In this document: positions 57,422 through 64,000 of the stretch, piece by piece
How positions within the stretch are numbered: position 1 is the first letter of the stretch
Layout of the letters: each line of letters starts with the position of its first letter
DNA from: JAEUMG01 sp046349315
GTDB lineage: Bacteria; Pseudomonadota; Alphaproteobacteria; Rhizobiales; Aestuariivirgaceae
NCBI GenBank assembly: GCA_046349315.1
Contig: JAXMCQ010000007.1
Span: forward strand, 62,001 to 126,000
Direction of reading: 5' to 3'
DNA length: 64,000 nt
Program-made: the position numbers and the translations under genes
Notes under the pieces: generated by a model
The model's database searches: none
Told to the model about the DNA's origin: nothing
The model's input: the letters and a program-made list of their open reading frames with translations, nothing else

Positions 57422-58804
57422 ATGCGTCTTGCGTCACTGATACTCGCCCTCCTTGCCGTGACCTTTGCGGGGCTGACCTCCGGCCAAGCGCAAACGCCAA
57501 AGGATGCGCAGGCCATTGCGGCGGAGGCCTATGTCTACGGCTTCCCGATGGTCGACAACTACCGCGTGATGTCGGCCTATTTCATCGATCGCAGGAGCCC
57601 CGAATACAAAGGGCCGCCGAACCACATCTACAACACCGCCCGCGTGTATACCCCGGCCGACAAGGCCGTGCAGACGCCCAATTCCGACACGCCATATTCC
57701 TTCGCCTGGCTCGATCTGCGCACCGAACCCGTTGTGCTCACCTTGCCACCCATCGAAAGGGACCGTTATTACTCGGTCCAGCTTGTCGATCTTTATACGT
57801 TCAACTTCGCCTATCTCGGCACCCGCACGACCGGGAATAACGGTGGCAAGTTCCTGATCGCAGGACCCGACTGGAGCGGCACTGCGCCTCCCGGCATCGA
57901 CAAGGTGATCCGCGCGGAGACGCAATTCGTCTTCGCGCTCTATCGCACGCAGCTTTTCAATCCCGCCGATCTTGCCAATGTCGAAAAGATCCAGGCGGGC
58001 TATGGGCTTGAGATGCTTTCGAGCTTTGCCAAGACAGACCCGCCCGCACCTGCGCCGGATATCGAGTTTCTCAAGGCAATAACGCCCGAAGAGGAGCGGA
58101 ATTCGCTCGACTTCTTCAACATCCTCGATTTCGTCCTGCAGTATTGCCCGGTTGATCCGAGCGAAAAGGACTTGCGCGCCCGCTTCGAGCAGATTGGCGT
58201 CAAGCCCGGGCTCCCCTTGATCGAGGAGATGCTGGAGCCAGACATGGTCGCGGCGCTCAAGGCCGGCATGGCGGAAGGGCAGAAGCAGATCGATGCCGCC
58301 CGTGCGGCGAGCGAGACGTCGGCCGATCTCTTCGGCTCGCGCGCCGAGATGAAGAACAACTATCTCAACCGTGCCGTCGGTGCGCAGGTTGGGATCTACG
58401 GCAATACGGTCGCCGAGGCTCTCTATGGAGGTTATGAGACCGATTCATCGGGTGCGCCGCTGGATGCGAAGTCCGGCCGCTACACATTGCATTTCGACAA
58501 GGACAAGCTGCCGCCCGCCAGGGCCTTCTGGTCGATCACGATGTATGATCTGCCTGGGCAATTGCTGGTGGCAAATCCGATCGATCGCTATCTCATCAAT
58601 TCGCCGATGCTGCCGGATCTCAAGCGCGATGCTGACGGAGGTATAACGCTCTATCTGCAGAAGGACTCGCCGGGTGCGGGCTTGGAAACCAACTGGCTTC
58701 CCGCGCCGGATGGCCGCTTCTTCGTCGTGCTGCGGATTTACTTGCCGGAGCCCCAGGCGATTTCGGGCGAATGGAAGCAGCCGCCGCTCTTGGCGACGCC
58801 CTGA
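57422..58804 (+). CDS. DUF1254/DUF1214 exported protein
   Basis: A 460-residue exported protein. Signal peptide residues 1-23 (MRLASLILALLAVTFAGLTS, cleaved near GQA-QT). Next comes the DUF1254 domain (AAEAYVYGFPMVDNYRVM, then TPNSDTPYSFAWLDLRTEPVVL) and the DUF1214 domain (ARAFWSITMYDLPGQLLV, ending LRIYLPEP). GGGAGGATCGG stands before the ATG. These proteins are widespread and mostly uncharacterised. It is transcribed after the O-methyltransferase with a 30-base gap. Confidence 0.9.
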   Translation: MRLASLILALLAVTFAGLTSGQAQTPKDAQAIAAEAYVYGFPMVDNYRVMSAYFIDRRSPEYKGPPNHIYNTARVYTPADKAVQTPNSDTPYSFAWLDLRTEPVVLTLPPIERDRYYSVQLVDLYTFNFAYLGTRTTGNNGGKFLIAGPDWSGTAPPGIDKVIRAETQFVFALYRTQLFNPADLANVEKIQAGYGLEMLSSFAKTDPPAPAPDIEFLKAITPEEERNSLDFFNILDFVLQYCPVDPSEKDLRARFEQIGVKPGLPLIEEMLEPDMVAALKAGMAEGQKQIDAARAASETSADLFGSRAEMKNNYLNRAVGAQVGIYGNTVAEALYGGYETDSSGAPLDAKSGRYTLHFDKDKLPPARAFWSITMYDLPGQLLVANPIDRYLINSPMLPDLKRDADGGITLYLQKDSPGAGLETNWLPAPDGRFFVVLRIYLPEPQAISGEWKQPPLLATP

Positions 58805-58808
58805 TACG

Positions 58809-58837
58809 CCAAGACTTTGAGACTCCTGCGGTCTTGG
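58809..58837. terminator. Weak convergent stem-loop between DUF1254 and BA14K genes
   Basis: CCAAGAC and GTCTTGG pair through a 15-base loop, with TTT following. It lies between two convergent genes and could serve both directions. The stem is short, so this is tentative. Confidence 0.35.
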
Positions 58838-58838
58838 T

Positions 58839-59153
58839 TTAGATCGCCGGCCCGCGGCAACGGTGGTAATTGCCGTCATAGCCCAGATACATGTTCGTAT
58901 CGGGATTGTAGCTGTGATAGCGCGCCAGGCACCATTCGATGTGAGCCGTAGCGCCCGGCCCATTAAGGTAGTAGTTGGGCGCATAGACGGCCGGCGGTGC
59001 GTCCATATAGGGATAGGGTGCCGGCGGCAGCCACAATGGCGCGTCTTGGGACGCGATGTAATACTCATACTCGGCCGCGGAACCCACAGCGGGAAGGCCC
59101 AGAGCCGCTCCGGCGAGCACTGCTGCGGCAACAAACGCTTTATACTTCGGCAT
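58839..59153 (-). CDS. BA14K-family secreted protein (second copy)
   Basis: A 104-residue exported protein. Signal peptide residues 1-26 (AAVLAGAALGLPAVGSAA), then a Pro/Tyr-rich stretch (WLPPAPYPYMDAPPAVYAPNYY), and the C-terminal BA14K signature HIEWCLARYHSYNPDTNMYLG with YHRCRG. GAGGAG precedes the ATG at 59153. It is a shorter paralogue of the protein at 20.2 kb, without the His/Arg-rich and glycine-rich middle. Confidence 0.9.
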   Translation of the reverse strand: MPKYKAFVAAAVLAGAALGLPAVGSAAEYEYYIASQDAPLWLPPAPYPYMDAPPAVYAPNYYLNGPGATAHIEWCLARYHSYNPDTNMYLGYDGNYHRCRGPAI

Positions 59154-59311
59154 GGCGATACTCCTCACATACGGCCGCGAGGGCCATTACATGAGAAGAA
59201 TCCTGCCTGATGCCAGGTTGATCCGCAAGTCGAGCCGTTGCAGATGGTTAGAATTATACGGTCTCGTTGCGATTCATTTGAATGATCGCGATGCCGGCGT
59301 GGCGCCGGATA

Positions 59312-61858
59312 TCACACGATGAGGAAGTCGGCAGCCGTCAGGCCGGGCGCGGTTCCCGTAAATACCGCAATCGCTACGGCGGAGTTCCGCCCGGTACCGT
59401 CACTGTCGAAATAGAGCGTGCTATTGGCCGTGTTAAAAATGAAGCGGTCATTGCTGTCGCCTGCCGCTCCGGTTGTGTTGGTAACAAATTGCGACGCGCT
59501 GAGTACACCTGCCGAGAGGCCGCCGCCGAACTGCGACCGCGAAATCTCGATCGTATCGTCGGCAGAAACGTAATCTTGAATCGTGTCGCGGCTCGAGGAC
59601 GTCCGCGACAGGACAAACGTATCCTGGCCCAGGCCGCCGTCGAGCGTATCGAATCCGGTATTGCCTATGAGCCGGTCGTTGCCGTCGCCGCCGAAGATCG
59701 AGTCGTTGCCCGACCCGCCATCGATCACATTGGCTCCGGTCGACCCAGTTAAAATGTCGGCGTTGCTCGAACCCAGAATATTCTCGAAATTGAAGATGAG
59801 ATCGCCCGCCGCATCACCGCCGCTCACCGCCCCCGTCCCGAGGTTGATGTTCACGGCCGTCGAGCCGGCATAAGAAAGCGTATCGGTGCCATTGCCGCCG
59901 TCGAGTCTGTCCGCCCCCGCCCCGCCATTAAGCGTGTCGTTATCGTCGCCGCCCAGCAGATAGTCATTGCCGGCATTGCCGTTGAGCGTGTCATTGCCGG
60001 TGCCGCCCTCGAGTTTGTCGTTGTTGTCGCCGCCGCTGATCGTATCGCTGCCGCCCAGCCCCTGGATCCAGTCTTTGCCAGTGGTTCCAGTGATTGAATC
60101 GTTCGAATTCGTGCCAGTCTTCGTCACCGTCGTCCACTCGGACGGCGCAACGTCGTCGGCGGTGTTGTTGGTGATGCCGATCGTGAAATTCTCCTGGTAG
60201 GTGTTCCCCGCCGAGTCGGTGACCTGCAAGGTTACGACGTGGGAGGTCGCCGTCTCGTAGTCGAGCAGGGCGCCATTAGCGACCACGAGCTGCGTACCAC
60301 TAAGGCCGAACCGGCCGCCCGCGTTGTTGAGAAGCGTATAGGTGAAGGTGTCGCCGGGCGTTGGATCGGTCGCCGAGATGCTGCCGATGACCGAGCCGTT
60401 GGCCGCGCCTTCGATAATGCTGGCCGCCGAAAGCGCAAGATCGGTGGGCGCGAGATTGGCGGGAGGCGGAGGACTGCCGCTATCGGCAACGACGACTTCG
60501 CCAGTAAGTGCGCCTGAGGCATCGTAGCTACGGGTGCGGGTCGTCCAATCATACTGATTGTAAGCGTCATACTCGACGACACTAGAGGTACCATTGTCGT
60601 TCTGGGTCTCAGTCCGGATCAGGGTGCCGGAAAGATCGTACACATCGGTCTTGGTGCTCCAAGCTTGGCTGCCCGTATCGCTAATAAGCACAAGCGATTG
60701 CTCGAAGCCGTAGAGCGCAAGATTGATCGCTTGCCAGACGCCGGCAAACAGCAGCGAATCGAAGCCCGCACCGCCATTGACGTTCGCCATGGTGTCGGTG
60801 GCGTCGTAATAGATGATGTCGTCGCCGTCGCCGCCCGACAGCGTGTCGCTGCCGAGGCCGCCGATCAGGGTGTCGTTGCCGAGACCGCCGTTGATCGTGT
60901 CATTGCCGGCGCCGCCAACGAGCTTGTTAGCGAGGTCGTTGCCGGTAATCTGGTCATTGCCGCTGCCGCCGACCGCGTTTTCGATCCAGCAATTGCGCGC
61001 AATCGCGATATTGCTGGTCATCGCATCGCAATTGGAGAACGTGCCGGGGATGAGTGAAATCACCGACGCTGTGCTAAAGCCGGAAAGATCGAGCGTATCG
61101 ATGCCCCCGCTATCCCAGATGGCAAGAATCGGATGCGGATTGCTCGTGAAGTTGTAGACGATGCGGTCGGCGTTGGAATTGAAGCCGTAGACGGTATCGC
61201 CGGTACGCGTCGTCGTCTCGGCGCCATAAATGGCCTGGATGACCATAATGTCGTCGATCATCGGCGTTTGCGCGTAATAGCTCCTGTTGTCGCTCGCCAC
61301 CCAGTCGGCGCCCGTGTTGTTCGCCGTGAAATACGACATGACCGTGTATTGCAGCGAATCCTGCGCGTATTCGGCATCGGTCGCGTAGGTGGGCGCGCCG
61401 CCATTATAGGCGCCGGGATGACTGAGGCCTAAGGCGTGCCCGGTCTCATGGATGTAAGACTGGAAGCCCCATTGGCCGATGGTTGGGGGCACCAGGTTGT
61501 TGGTGCCCGAAGTCGGTCCATAGGTGGGATTGAACCACACCGAACCGCCGGCCGTTCCCGACGGATAATAGGCCTGCGCATAGCCGATATTCGTCGTGGT
61601 GTTCATATACTTCACATTGGCGGTCGATCCATCGGCTGCCAGCGTGAAGTCTGGGGAGATCAGGTCGTCCCAAAGCTGGATGGCAAGCGTAGCCATCGCC
61701 TGCTGTGCCGTGGACAGCGCCGTAAACCCGGTCTTCTCGGCATAGGGGAACCAGCTTGCCGACGTTGGAAAGCCGTAGGTGAGCGATTGGCCGGTCCACT
61801 TATAACCGCTGTTGATTTGCGCAATAACCTGTTGATCGGTGAAAACCGTTTTAGCCAT
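59312..61858 (-). CDS. Serralysin-type metalloprotease with split RTX repeats and a cadherin-like domain
   Basis: An 848-residue secreted zinc protease of the M10B (serralysin-like) family. The catalytic motif HETGHALGLSHPG (residues 137-149) and Met-turn YTVMSYF (Met174) are intact. A first RTX block (297-350, e.g. GGLGNDTLIGGLGSD) is followed by an unusual Ser/Thr/Tyr-rich linker, a cadherin-like domain (about 468-565), then a second RTX block (583-745) and a C-terminal secretion-type end. RTX repeats bind calcium outside the cell; export is by type I secretion, but no T1SS genes are nearby. There is no N-terminal signal peptide. ATG at 61858; ribosome site weak. Confidence 0.93.
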   Translation of the reverse strand: MAKTVFTDQQVIAQINSGYKWTGQSLTYGFPTSASWFPYAEKTGFTALSTAQQAMATLAIQLWDDLISPDFTLAADGSTANVKYMNTTTNIGYAQAYYPSGTAGGSVWFNPTYGPTSGTNNLVPPTIGQWGFQSYIHETGHALGLSHPGAYNGGAPTYATDAEYAQDSLQYTVMSYFTANNTGADWVASDNRSYYAQTPMIDDIMVIQAIYGAETTTRTGDTVYGFNSNADRIVYNFTSNPHPILAIWDSGGIDTLDLSGFSTASVISLIPGTFSNCDAMTSNIAIARNCWIENAVGGSGNDQITGNDLANKLVGGAGNDTINGGLGNDTLIGGLGSDTLSGGDGDDIIYYDATDTMANVNGGAGFDSLLFAGVWQAINLALYGFEQSLVLISDTGSQAWSTKTDVYDLSGTLIRTETQNDNGTSSVVEYDAYNQYDWTTRTRSYDASGALTGEVVVADSGSPPPPANLAPTDLALSAASIIEGAANGSVIGSISATDPTPGDTFTYTLLNNAGGRFGLSGTQLVVANGALLDYETATSHVVTLQVTDSAGNTYQENFTIGITNNTADDVAPSEWTTVTKTGTNSNDSITGTTGKDWIQGLGGSDTISGGDNNDKLEGGTGNDTLNGNAGNDYLLGGDDNDTLNGGAGADRLDGGNGTDTLSYAGSTAVNINLGTGAVSGGDAAGDLIFNFENILGSSNADILTGSTGANVIDGGSGNDSIFGGDGNDRLIGNTGFDTLDGGLGQDTFVLSRTSSSRDTIQDYVSADDTIEISRSQFGGGLSAGVLSASQFVTNTTGAAGDSNDRFIFNTANSTLYFDSDGTGRNSAVAIAVFTGTAPGLTAADFLIV

Positions 61859-62155
61859 CGCCGCGCCCAATTCTCACTCTTGGCCATCCGCACTGCCGAA
61901 GCAGGACCAATTCTATAGCACAAAAGGCAGGTCCCGACTCAGCGCCGCGATAATGAGGTGGGTGTTATAATCCTCCGTTGAGGAATCGTTTACAATTGTC
62001 GGCGCTCACGCCGTCTAAGGCAGCATCGCACCCGCTTCTCACCTTATGGTTGACGCCCGGCTGAGGCGGTTCACGGCGGGTTCACTCGCGATTTGCCAGG
62101 TTTTGGACCGACAGGCCGGCAAAGGGCCGGCATCGAAGGGGCTATGGAGGCGCAC

Positions 62156-62728
62156 ATGATTGGCAAAATAACCCTCAGCGCTGCCGCGCTGGGCGCGGTG
62201 CTCGCACTTGGGACGATACCCGCAGCGGCCGTCGAGCAGGACTTCGCAAAGCCGAAGCAGGGCGGTAATCGCCTGGATTGGTGTTATGACTGGAGCATGG
62301 GCTGCGGAAAGCAGGCGGCGGACGCCTGGTGCAAGATCAAGGGCTTTGAGGAGTCGAGCGCTTTTGCGATCGCGCCTGATATTGGCGCCAGCCAACCCAC
62401 CCGGCTAATCGGGACCGGCGCCGTTTGCGACCAGGGCTTTTGCGACGGCTTCAGCCACATCACCTGCAAGACCAGCACGCCGGACAAGATGACCTTCAAC
62501 AAGCCGAAGATTCAGGGCAATCGGCTTGATTGGTGCTTCAACTGGGCAACTGGCTGCGGCTCGATGGCCGCCAACGCCTATTGCAAGAGCAAGGGCTATG
62601 CCGCGGCTACCGGTTTCGCCATGGCGCCGGATATCGGCGCAAGCCAGCCCACCCGCCTGATCGGCTCTGGCGCCGTGTGCGACCAGCAGTTTTGCGACGG
62701 CTTTAAGTTCATCAACTGCGCGAAATAG
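62156..62728 (+). CDS. Secreted cysteine-rich protein made of two tandem repeats
   Basis: A 190-residue exported protein. The signal peptide covers residues 1-24 (MIGKITLSAAALGAV, ending near AAA-VE). The mature part is two copies of an 80-residue unit, each with several cysteines and a PDIGASQPTRLIGxGAVCDQxFCDGF segment. In the first copy it follows NRLDWCYDWSMGCGKQ, and in the second NRLDWCFNWATGCGSM. The copies are close in sequence, so the duplication is recent or under constraint. GGAGG is ideally placed before the ATG. I do not recognise the family. Confidence 0.85.
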   Translation: MIGKITLSAAALGAVLALGTIPAAAVEQDFAKPKQGGNRLDWCYDWSMGCGKQAADAWCKIKGFEESSAFAIAPDIGASQPTRLIGTGAVCDQGFCDGFSHITCKTSTPDKMTFNKPKIQGNRLDWCFNWATGCGSMAANAYCKSKGYAAATGFAMAPDIGASQPTRLIGSGAVCDQQFCDGFKFINCAK

Positions 62729-62850
62729 GCTCAAACGACCTGCGTAAGGTAGGCGCCCAGCTGGGTGCCTCGCCTTGCGCTTGCCAAACCTGCTGCTTTC
62801 CGCCATAAGCGCCTCGCCCAAACGGCACCCGGCTGGGGGCTGAACGGAAG

Positions 62851-62866
62851 GCCCGGTTTACCGGGC
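62851..62866 (+). promoter_or_regulatory. Hairpin in the rpsF leader
   Basis: GCCCGG-TTTA-CCGGGC is a perfect six-base-pair hairpin about 130 bases upstream of rpsF. No U-run follows. Ribosomal S6 operons often have an S6:S18-binding leader, and this could be part of one, but its characteristic bulge is not demonstrable by eye. Confidence 0.35.
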
Positions 62867-62995
62867 AGGGGTCTAGGCTCCGTCTTCCCGTGTCTCCGCT
62901 CTTTCGTCGACCGGTCTTTCGAGCCTTTCCGAGGTTCGAAGGAGGCTCTGCGCCGGATGCTCTTGGAATTGGAAACAGAAAGGCCAAAATCAGCA

Positions 62996-63478
62996 ATGCC
63001 GCTTTACGAGCACGTGTTCCTGACGCGCCAGGACGCATCGAATACGCAGGTCGATGCCCTGACCGATCAGTTCAAGAATGTCATCACGTCGGGTGGTGGC
63101 ACGGTTGGCAAGACCGAATATTGGGGCGTCAAGTCGCTCACTTTCCGGATCAAGAAGAACCGCAAGGCCCACTACACCCTGTTGAACATTGACGCGCCCC
63201 CGGCCGCCATCACCGAGATGGAGCGCCAAATGTCGATCAATGAAGACGTGATCCGTTTCATGACGATTCGCGTCGAGAAATTCGAGGAAGGTCCTTCCGC
63301 CATGATGCGCCGCCGCGAGCGCGATGAGCGCGATGGCTTCGGCGACCGCGGTGGATTTGGCTTCGGCGATCGCGATCGCGGTGGCGGCGGCTTTGGCGGC
63401 GATCGCGGTGGACGCGGTGGTGGCTTCGGGCGCGGTCGGCGCGACAGCGAGACCGCTCCGGCAGTGGAGGGCGCATAA
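62996..63478 (+). CDS. rpsF: 30S ribosomal protein S6 with Gly/Arg/Asp-rich tail
   Basis: A 160-residue S6. The core (MPLYEHVFLTRQDASNTQV to RVEKFEEGPSAMMRR) is normal, and it pairs with S18 in the 30S platform. The C-terminal extension of about 50 residues (GFGDRGGFGFGDRDRGGGG, then GGRGGGFGRGRRDS) resembles RGG-type RNA-binding tails and is longer than in E. coli. Start ATG at 62996; the ribosome site GAAAGG is at unusual distance. The stop overlaps rpsR by one base (TAATG), so they are translationally coupled. Confidence 0.96.
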   Translation: MPLYEHVFLTRQDASNTQVDALTDQFKNVITSGGGTVGKTEYWGVKSLTFRIKKNRKAHYTLLNIDAPPAAITEMERQMSINEDVIRFMTIRVEKFEEGPSAMMRRRERDERDGFGDRGGFGFGDRDRGGGGFGGDRGGRGGGFGRGRRDSETAPAVEGA

Positions 63479-63726
63479 TGTCTGCACAGCAAGCTGGCGG
63501 CGCGCGTCGCCCGTTTTTCCGTCGCCGCAAGAGCTGCCCGTTCACGGGCGAGAATGCGCCGAAGATCGACTACAAGGATGTGCGCCTTCTGCAGCGCTAC
63601 ATTTCCGAGCGCGGCAAGATCGTTCCGTCGCGCATCACGGCGGTTTCCGCCAAGAAGCAGCGCGAACTCGCCCAGGCGATCAAGCGGGCGCGGTTCCTCG
63701 GTCTCTTGCCCTACGTCCTGAAGTAA
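63478..63726 (+). CDS. rpsR: 30S ribosomal protein S18
   Basis: An 82-residue S18, partner of S6. Marks are RRPFFRRRKSCPFTGENAPKID, then LLQRYISERGKIVPSRITAVSAKKQRELAQAIKRAR and LGLLPYV. CPF carries the zinc-site Cys of the early part, but other cysteines of the zinc-type S18 are missing, so this is a zinc-independent form. Its ATG overlaps the rpsF stop (TAATG), and rplI follows after 71 bases. Confidence 0.97.
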   Translation: MSAQQAGGARRPFFRRRKSCPFTGENAPKIDYKDVRLLQRYISERGKIVPSRITAVSAKKQRELAQAIKRARFLGLLPYVLK

Positions 63727-63797
63727 ACCGTTGGGATGGCCTCGGCCGTCCCTAACCCATCCCTGCAAGGGATCGGGGACAGCAATGGAGAAGTGAA

Positions 63798-64000
63798 ATG
63801 GAAGTGATTCTGCTTGAGCGCGTCGAGAAGCTCGGCGCCATGGGCGATGTCGTCAAGGTGAAGGACGGCTATGCGCGCAACTACCTGCTGCCGCTTCACA
63901 AAGCGCTGCGCGCCAGCGCCGACAATAAGGCGCGCTTCGAACGCGATCGCGCCACGCTCGAAGCCCGCAATGCCGAGCGTCGCTCCGGCGCTGCTGGCAT
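63798..64000 (+). CDS. rplI: 50S ribosomal protein L9 (partial, N-terminal part)
   Basis: Only the first 67 residues are visible, cut by the right edge. The N-terminal L9 domain reads MEVILLERVEKLGAMGDVV, then VKDGYARNYLLPLHKAL, and begins the long connecting helix (NKARFERDRATLEARNAERR). L9 binds helix 76 of 23S rRNA. GGAG is well placed before the ATG at 63798. It follows rpsR in the usual order rpsF-rpsR-rplI. Confidence 0.96.
   Translation, partial: MEVILLERVEKLGAMGDVVKVKDGYARNYLLPLHKALRASADNKARFERDRATLEARNAERRSGAAG

Noticed and set aside
59312..61858. RTX glycine-rich repeats looked at as a DNA tandem repeat or CRISPR-like array
   Set aside because: The periodicity follows codons of the GGxGxDx protein repeat and spacers are not unique; it is coding.

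Overview
The window reads as chromosome of an alphaproteobacterium, most likely a Hyphomicrobiales (Rhizobiales) member. It is GC-rich (roughly 60 percent by eye). It encodes two BA14K-type lectin-like proteins, a family typical of Brucella and rhizobia. It also has rhizobial-style small secreted proteins, an S6 with a Gly/Arg-rich tail, and many GTG/TTG starts. I see no prophage, transposase, CRISPR array or rRNA. One tRNA gene, tRNA-Gln(CUG), is present at 14.84-14.91 kb. The genus cannot be fixed from the sequence alone.

Layout. 0-3.4 kb: a polyamine-type ABC importer (two permeases leftward, binding protein rightward), followed by a small membrane protein and an ion-channel-like protein. 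3.4-10.6 kb: an NCS2 permease with a C-terminal extension, an LprI-like protein, an Atg22/UMF1-type MFS carrier, a serine-hydrolase homologue without its active site, and two decayed genes (a multicopper oxidase and a second serine hydrolase). Each decayed gene keeps a signal peptide and a C-terminal domain but has lost the middle. 10.6-18.2 kb: an 888-residue LuxR-type ATPase regulator, a glycosyltransferase next to tRNA-Gln, and a HerA-like ATPase with a sensor histidine kinase. 18.4-23.7 kb: housekeeping genes ppx/gppA, rlmE, guaB and rsmB. 23.6-25.7 kb: divergent mntR and mntH around a palindromic operator.

25.7-31 kb: small unknown proteins, cspA, rpsU, a translationally coupled pair of unknowns, and a fasciclin gene next to an anti-sigma/ECF sigma pair, an arrangement like SigK/RskA. 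31-36.8 kb: pirin, GST, a radical SAM protein, a VOC protein, an intergenic palindromic repeat, an acidic-tailed protein and a DUF1269 protein. 36.9-42 kb: guaA, a short AT-richer insert with a toxin-antitoxin pair, serine acetyltransferase and a DUF72 protein. 41.9-50.9 kb: an ArsR/SRPBCC pair whose operator surrounds the start codon, a PLP decarboxylase, an alpha/beta hydrolase, a cysteine-synthase homologue, HxlR/DUF488, GST, NnrU, and a carbamoyltransferase-SxtJ pair.

51-64 kb: panB, a copper-ligand-less multicopper oxidase homologue (FtsP/SufI-like), the YfgM-BamB-Der block, an O-methyltransferase, a DUF1254 protein, BA14K, an RTX metalloprotease, a duplicated Cys-rich secreted protein, and rpsF-rpsR-rplI running off the right edge.

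Several sets of genes appear to work together. The importer subunits form one transporter. MntR probably controls itself and MntH through the shared palindrome. The ECF sigma/anti-sigma pair probably controls the fasciclin protein. YfgM, BamB and Der repeat a known neighbourhood for envelope assembly and ribosome biogenesis. I found no convincing new multi-gene system. The best candidates for follow-up are the HerA/histidine-kinase operon, the start-codon-spanning ArsR operator, the Cys-rich duplicated exoprotein, and the inactive homologues of the serine hydrolase and multicopper oxidase.
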